The notes beneath the pieces were generated by a model that saw only the letters and a program-made list of their open reading frames with translations, searched no databases and was not told where the DNA came from. From Paludisphaera borealis (GTDB lineage: Bacteria; Planctomycetota; Planctomycetia; Isosphaerales; Isosphaeraceae), in assembly GCF_001956985.1 (NCBI RefSeq), contig NZ_CP019082.1, forward strand, positions 1,054,001-1,118,000: a stretch of 64,000 nt of DNA, in the 5' to 3' direction. Below are positions 60,178 through 64,000 of the stretch, in pieces. Position 1 is the stretch's first letter. Each line of letters opens with the position of its first letter. A program made the translations under genes and the position numbers.

Positions 60178-62118
60178 TTGTTCGCTGGACCGATCATCTC
60201 CCGAGAAGTACTCACCACTCCTCGGCCGTTGCGCTATTACCTCTGGCGAGCGTCATTCGCCGGTTTCCTGTTCATTCTGCTGTGGACCGCCTGGCAGTCG
60301 ATCGTCGGCTGGCAGGACGTTCGGGAGCTGGGGGTCATGGCGCGGTTCGGCGGCGTGCTTTACGGCATGTTCGCGATGCTTCAACTCACGCTGATGCTCT
60401 TCTTCGCGCCGCTGTCGACGGCCGCGGCGGTCGCTTACGAGAAGGACCGTCGCACTTTCACGCTCTTGATGATGACGGCCCTCAGCGACCTCGAAATCGT
60501 GCTCGGTAAGCTGGTCGCGGGGCTCTTGCACATTCTGACCATCCTCGGGGCGGGCGTCGGCCTGCTCTCGCTCTGTACGCTGTTCGGCGGGATCTCGTTC
60601 GGCCAGGTCCTCAACCTGTTCGCGGTCACGGCGGCGTCGGGAGTCGCGGGCGGGGCGATGGGGCTGTTGATCGCCCTCTGGCGCGACCGGACGTTCCAGT
60701 CGATCTCGCTGACGATTTTGATGGTCGTGTTCTCGGTGACCGGGGTCGAGCTGGTCTCGGTGCTCTATCCCAACCTCGAATTCCTCGGCGTGCCGGTCAA
60801 CGAGGTGCTCAACCCCTACCGGGCGATGATCGCGGTGTTGTATCCGCCGTCGGACCAGATGACCGGCGTGGTGCGGACGTCGAGCCTGGTCTATATCGGC
60901 GTGCGACTGACGTTCGCGGCCGTCATCGTGGCGTTCGGCACGTTCATGCTTCGCAAGTGGAATCCCGGCCATAACGAGCCTCGCGAACTCTCCGACGAGG
61001 ACGCCGAGGTGGTCGAGACGCTCATCGAGATCGAAGAGGAAGCCCAGGCGCCCGTCTCGCTCGCCGCCGCGAAGTCCGTCGTCCGCCACGAAGGGGGAAC
61101 GACCGACCGAACCGCCGACCGCGGCGCGGCGGCCGTATCAACCGCGAGGCCCGGCGATTCGGGATTCGACGACACCACCGGTCCGACGACGGGGCTTCAC
61201 GTCCCTCGTCGCACGCATCGGCGGGTGGCGGCCGCTCCCAAGCCCTACCGTCGCGCCTGGGCCAACCCGATCCTCTGGCGCGAGTTGAAGACCCGCGCCT
61301 ACGGCACCAAGCCGCTGATCATCAAGGCCTGCTACGTGCTCCTCTTCGCGCTGGGCGCCGGCTTCTTCCTCAGCCTCGGCCATGGGTTGGAAAGCCCGTT
61401 GAGCACGGGCCTGGCGCTCATTCCCGTCGGTCTGACGATCCTCAGCCTCGTCCTCATCAACGCGCAAGGCGTCACGTCGCTGACCAGCGAGCGCGACACC
61501 GGCGCACTCGACCTCCTGCTGGTCACCGAGCTTTCGCCGGGCGATTTCATCTACGGCAAGCTCTACGGCGTGCTCTACAACTCCAAGGAGATGGTGATCC
61601 TGCCGGTGATCTCGGCCCTCTTCTTGTGGTGGACCGAGCGACTCTCGGGGGAGAACCTGGTTTTCTTCCTGATCGATTACCTGCTGCTCTGCCACTTCGC
61701 CGCGATGCTCGGCTTGCACGCCGCCATCACGTACATCAGCAGCCGGACCGCCGTGGCGCACAGCCTGGGGACGATCTTCTTCCTGATGGTCGGAATCCTC
61801 CTCTGCGCCTACCTGATCATCTTCAGCGACCGCGAGTTCGGCCGGCAGCTTCTGAGCTTCATGATCTTCATCGGCGCGGGGAGCGTGGCCCTGTTCGGGT
61901 CGATGGGATCCAAGAACCCGTCGCGGGCGATCGCCCTGGTCGCGTTGCTGACCCCGTTTTGGTCGTTCTACTGCATCATCAGCCTGCTGAACGGCGAATT
62001 CCTCGCCGCGTTCTTGTTCAGCGCCGGGATCTACGGCTTCGCCTTGCTGGCGATGCTGGTCCCCGCCGTCGGCGACTTCGACATCGCCCTGGGACGCACT
62101 AACGCCATCCAGGGTTGA
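60178..62118 (+). CDS. ABC-2 type transporter permease, two fused half-modules
   Basis: A 646-residue membrane protein. Two homologous-looking blocks of about six membrane helices are separated by a soluble charged linker (about 275-385: DEDAEVVETLIEIEEE and DRGAAAVSTARP). Each block starts with a conserved pattern typical of ABC-2/NosY-type permeases, AGPIISREVLTTPRPLRYYLWR at residue 3 and WANPILWRELKTRAYG near 394, followed by a TSERDTGALDLLLVTELSP or YEKDRRTFTLLMMTALSDLE stretch. No ATPase gene is next to it in the window. The TTG start is favoured because GGGAG precedes it by seven bases and upstream codons lack a membrane pattern. Substrate unknown. Confidence 0.85.
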   Translation: MFAGPIISREVLTTPRPLRYYLWRASFAGFLFILLWTAWQSIVGWQDVRELGVMARFGGVLYGMFAMLQLTLMLFFAPLSTAAAVAYEKDRRTFTLLMMTALSDLEIVLGKLVAGLLHILTILGAGVGLLSLCTLFGGISFGQVLNLFAVTAASGVAGGAMGLLIALWRDRTFQSISLTILMVVFSVTGVELVSVLYPNLEFLGVPVNEVLNPYRAMIAVLYPPSDQMTGVVRTSSLVYIGVRLTFAAVIVAFGTFMLRKWNPGHNEPRELSDEDAEVVETLIEIEEEAQAPVSLAAAKSVVRHEGGTTDRTADRGAAAVSTARPGDSGFDDTTGPTTGLHVPRRTHRRVAAAPKPYRRAWANPILWRELKTRAYGTKPLIIKACYVLLFALGAGFFLSLGHGLESPLSTGLALIPVGLTILSLVLINAQGVTSLTSERDTGALDLLLVTELSPGDFIYGKLYGVLYNSKEMVILPVISALFLWWTERLSGENLVFFLIDYLLLCHFAAMLGLHAAITYISSRTAVAHSLGTIFFLMVGILLCAYLIIFSDREFGRQLLSFMIFIGAGSVALFGSMGSKNPSRAIALVALLTPFWSFYCIISLLNGEFLAAFLFSAGIYGFALLAMLVPAVGDFDIALGRTNAIQG

Positions 62119-62243
62119 TCCGCTCCATGTCGGTTCGCTCCCGCCTCGTGTAGAATCATCGTCGCGAGCCGTCTCCCCGGTTCGCGACGGCGGTGGAAAC
62201 GAGTAGATCGAGGCGCTGCGGCGTCGATCGCGGGGAACGAAAC

Positions 62244-64000
62244 ATGATGTGGTGCGTTCGAGCCTTTCTCCTGGCGTCGGCACTGGGAACGACCTTCAGC
62301 CTGCAAGCTCAGGACGAGCTGGCGCGCGAGCTGCCGAGGATTCCGGCTCGCGAACCGGCCGAGGCGCTCAAGTCGTTCGTCCTGCATCCGGGGTTCCGCC
62401 TCGAAGCCGTGGCGACGGAGCCGATGGCGGCGAGCCCGGTCAGCGTCTGCTACGACGCCGACGGCCGGCTCTACGTGGTCGAGATGCGCGGCTATCCCTA
62501 CGTCGAGGACAAGCCCAGCGGCGCGGTGGTCCGGCTCGAAGATCGCGACGGCGACGGTCGGTTCGAAAGTCGCACGAAGTTTCTCGACGCCCTGACGTGG
62601 CCGACGGGCGTGGTTCCCTACGACGGCGGCGTCTTCGTGACCGCCGCGCCCGAGATCATCTACGCCAAGGACACCGACGGCGACGGCGTGGCCGACGTCC
62701 GTGAGGTCGTCTTCACCGGCTTCGGGACGAGCAACGTCCAGGGGTTGCTCAACGGCCTGCTCTGGGGGCCGGACGGCTGGATCTACGGCGTCGCCAGCGC
62801 CAACGGCGGAGAGATCCGCAACCTGGCGCACCCCGAACTCGGCCCCGTCTCGGTACGCGGCCGCGACTTCCGGTTCAAGCCCGACGGCTCGGCCTTCGAG
62901 TCGATCTCCGGGGGCGGCCAGAACGGGCACAGCCTCGATGACTGGGGGCACCGCTTCACGTGCAGCAACAGCAACCACATCCGCCAGATCGTTCTGCCCG
63001 CGCACGACCTCGATCGCAACCCGTCGTACGTTCCTCCCGGCGTGATCCTGGACATTCCGAGCGACGGCGCGGCGGCCCCGGTGTTCCGGATCAGCGCCCC
63101 TGAGCCCTGGCGAATCGTCCGGACCCGCCAGCGCGCCGCCGACCCCGAGATGCGCAAGCGTCTGGCCCCCACCGAGCTGTTCGCGGCCGGCTTTTTCACG
63201 TCGGCGACCGGCGTCACGATCTATCGAGGATCGGCCTATCCGGAAGCCTACCGGGGCAACGCCTTCATCGGCGACGTCGGCGGCAACCTCGTGCATCGCA
63301 AGACGCTCGCCGTCGCCGGCTCGACCTATTCTGCCGAACGCGCCGATCCGAAGGCGGAGTTCCTGGCCTCGACCGACAACTGGTTCCGCCCCGTCAACTT
63401 CGCCAACACACCCAACGGGACGCTCTTGATCGTGGATATGTATCGGGAGACCATCGAGCATCCCGTGTCGATCCCCGAACCGATCAAGAAGCACCTCGAC
63501 CTGACCAGCGGCAAGGATCGCGGCCGGCTCTACGAGCTGGTTTCCGAGGGCGGGCGCCGGCTGCGGAGCCCCCGCTTGAGCCATGCCGCGACGGCCGACC
63601 TCGTCGCGCTGCTGGCCGACCCCGACGCCTGGTGGCGCGAGACCGCCCAGCGTCTGCTGGTCGAGCGCAAGGACGTCCAGGCGGCGGCCGCGCTCCGTGA
63701 ACTGGCGAGTCGGCGACCGACCGCTCTGGGACGCCTTCACGCCCTCTGGACGCTCGACGCCCTCGGCCTTCTCGAAAGCCGGGACCTCGAACTCGGCCTG
63801 ACCGACCCCGAGCCCCGGCTCCGCGAACAGGCCGCCCGCCTCGCGGAGCACCGCATCAAGGCCGATCAGAGGCTGTTCGAGCACGTGCTCCCGCTGGCCG
63901 CCGATCCCGATTCGATGGTCCGGTTCCAGGTCGCGCTGACTCTCGGCGAAGCCGGCGACGACCGCCGCGCCCTTGAGGCCCTTGCGACCATCGCCACACG
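62244..64000 (+). CDS. TIGR02604-type membrane-bound dehydrogenase, 3' truncated by window
   Basis: The gene runs off the window after about 585 codons. A signal peptide (VRAFLLASALGTTFSLQAQ) leads into a six-bladed propeller region: HPGFRLEAVATEPMAASPVSVCYDADGRLYVVEMRGYPY, DGDGRFESRTKFLDALTWPTGVVPYDGG and GLLWGPDGWIYGVA, the pattern of the planctomycete-specific PSD-type sugar dehydrogenases. HEAT-like repeats start near residue 450 (DLVALLADPDAWWRETAQRLLVE). Members usually continue with HEAT repeats and a C-terminal heme c domain with CXXCH, which is beyond the edge here. They oxidise sugars or alcohols with an unknown acceptor. ATG follows CGGGGAACG; a second ATG directly follows. Confidence 0.9.
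   Translation, partial: MMWCVRAFLLASALGTTFSLQAQDELARELPRIPAREPAEALKSFVLHPGFRLEAVATEPMAASPVSVCYDADGRLYVVEMRGYPYVEDKPSGAVVRLEDRDGDGRFESRTKFLDALTWPTGVVPYDGGVFVTAAPEIIYAKDTDGDGVADVREVVFTGFGTSNVQGLLNGLLWGPDGWIYGVASANGGEIRNLAHPELGPVSVRGRDFRFKPDGSAFESISGGGQNGHSLDDWGHRFTCSNSNHIRQIVLPAHDLDRNPSYVPPGVILDIPSDGAAAPVFRISAPEPWRIVRTRQRAADPEMRKRLAPTELFAAGFFTSATGVTIYRGSAYPEAYRGNAFIGDVGGNLVHRKTLAVAGSTYSAERADPKAEFLASTDNWFRPVNFANTPNGTLLIVDMYRETIEHPVSIPEPIKKHLDLTSGKDRGRLYELVSEGGRRLRSPRLSHAATADLVALLADPDAWWRETAQRLLVERKDVQAAAALRELASRRPTALGRLHALWTLDALGLLESRDLELGLTDPEPRLREQAARLAEHRIKADQRLFEHVLPLAADPDSMVRFQVALTLGEAGDDRRALEALATIAT

Noticed and set aside
62031-63884. 617-codon minus-strand frame
   Set aside because: It runs antisense across the TIGR02604 dehydrogenase gene, whose plus frame has clear family motifs. 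The minus product has no coherent pattern.
1-64000. tRNA, rRNA or prophage genes
   Set aside because: No cloverleaf with a T-loop GTTCRANNC pattern in context, no rRNA-like stretches, no integrase, terminase or capsid proteins were recognised. A tRNA scan was not possible by eye.

Overview
The window is high-GC DNA (I judge about two-thirds G+C) from a planctomycete, most likely the Isosphaeraceae branch (Singulisphaera/Paludisphaera/Tautonia-like). The reasons are the gene families found together: DUF1559 pseudopilin-like proteins, a PEP-CTERM protein, a TIGR02604-type dehydrogenase, an ASPIC/UnbV FG-GAP lipoprotein, ThuA and Gfo/Idh/MocA proteins, BlaI-M56 pairs, a GCTEQ alpha-2-macroglobulin, and an ECF sigma factor with a C-terminal extension. 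No rRNA, tRNA, CRISPR array, prophage or intact transposase was seen. Genus-level assignment cannot be made by eye.

Layout. 1-16.7 kb: tail of a GH38-like protein, a 2046-residue alpha-2-macroglobulin, a ThuA-like protein, small secreted, zinc-ribbon and membrane proteins, an oxidoreductase/glycosyltransferase pair, dtd, an FGGY kinase and glmU. 16.8-24.3 kb: a heme c domain protein, a CPA2 antiporter, the gatC-gatA-gatB operon and a Tat-exported TIM-barrel protein. 24.4-30.6 kb: an ECF sigma factor whose C-terminus is a membrane anchor plus a cytochrome c'-like domain ending in CVQCH, directly upstream of the System II cytochrome c maturation genes (ResB-like and CcsA-like). 30.6-39.4 kb: an unknown membrane protein, DUF309, a phosphodiesterase, a cobalamin riboswitch leading to a DUF4465/PEP-CTERM protein and a DUF1289 protein, an asparagine synthetase, a YafQ-type toxin-antitoxin pair and a nitrilase. 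39.5-43.4 kb: a repeat-rich, gene-poor stretch with a PEGA lipoprotein and a glycosyltransferase flanked by palindromic repeats. 43.4-64 kb: pepA, a beta-propeller protein, a BlaI/M56 pair with an operator, an esterase, a DUF1559 pair, a 2-hydroxyacid dehydrogenase, an S41 protease, an FG-GAP lipoprotein, an ABC-2 permease and a truncated dehydrogenase.

How the genes work together. The most striking unit is the sigma factor plus heme-attachment machinery. ResB and CcsA attach heme to CXXCH motifs on the outer face of the membrane, and the neighbouring sigma factor carries such a motif on what should be that same face. This suggests transcription controlled by heme, a gaseous ligand, or cytochrome c maturation status. 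The second is a B12-riboswitch leader in front of a surface-sorted DUF4465 protein, suggesting extracellular corrinoid handling. The third is a BlaI repressor and M56 metalloprotease receptor whose C-terminus is an unusual charged region with five 21-residue repeats. A palindromic repeat family of about 80-90 bp is scattered in intergenic DNA. Most remaining genes are ordinary housekeeping or envelope functions.
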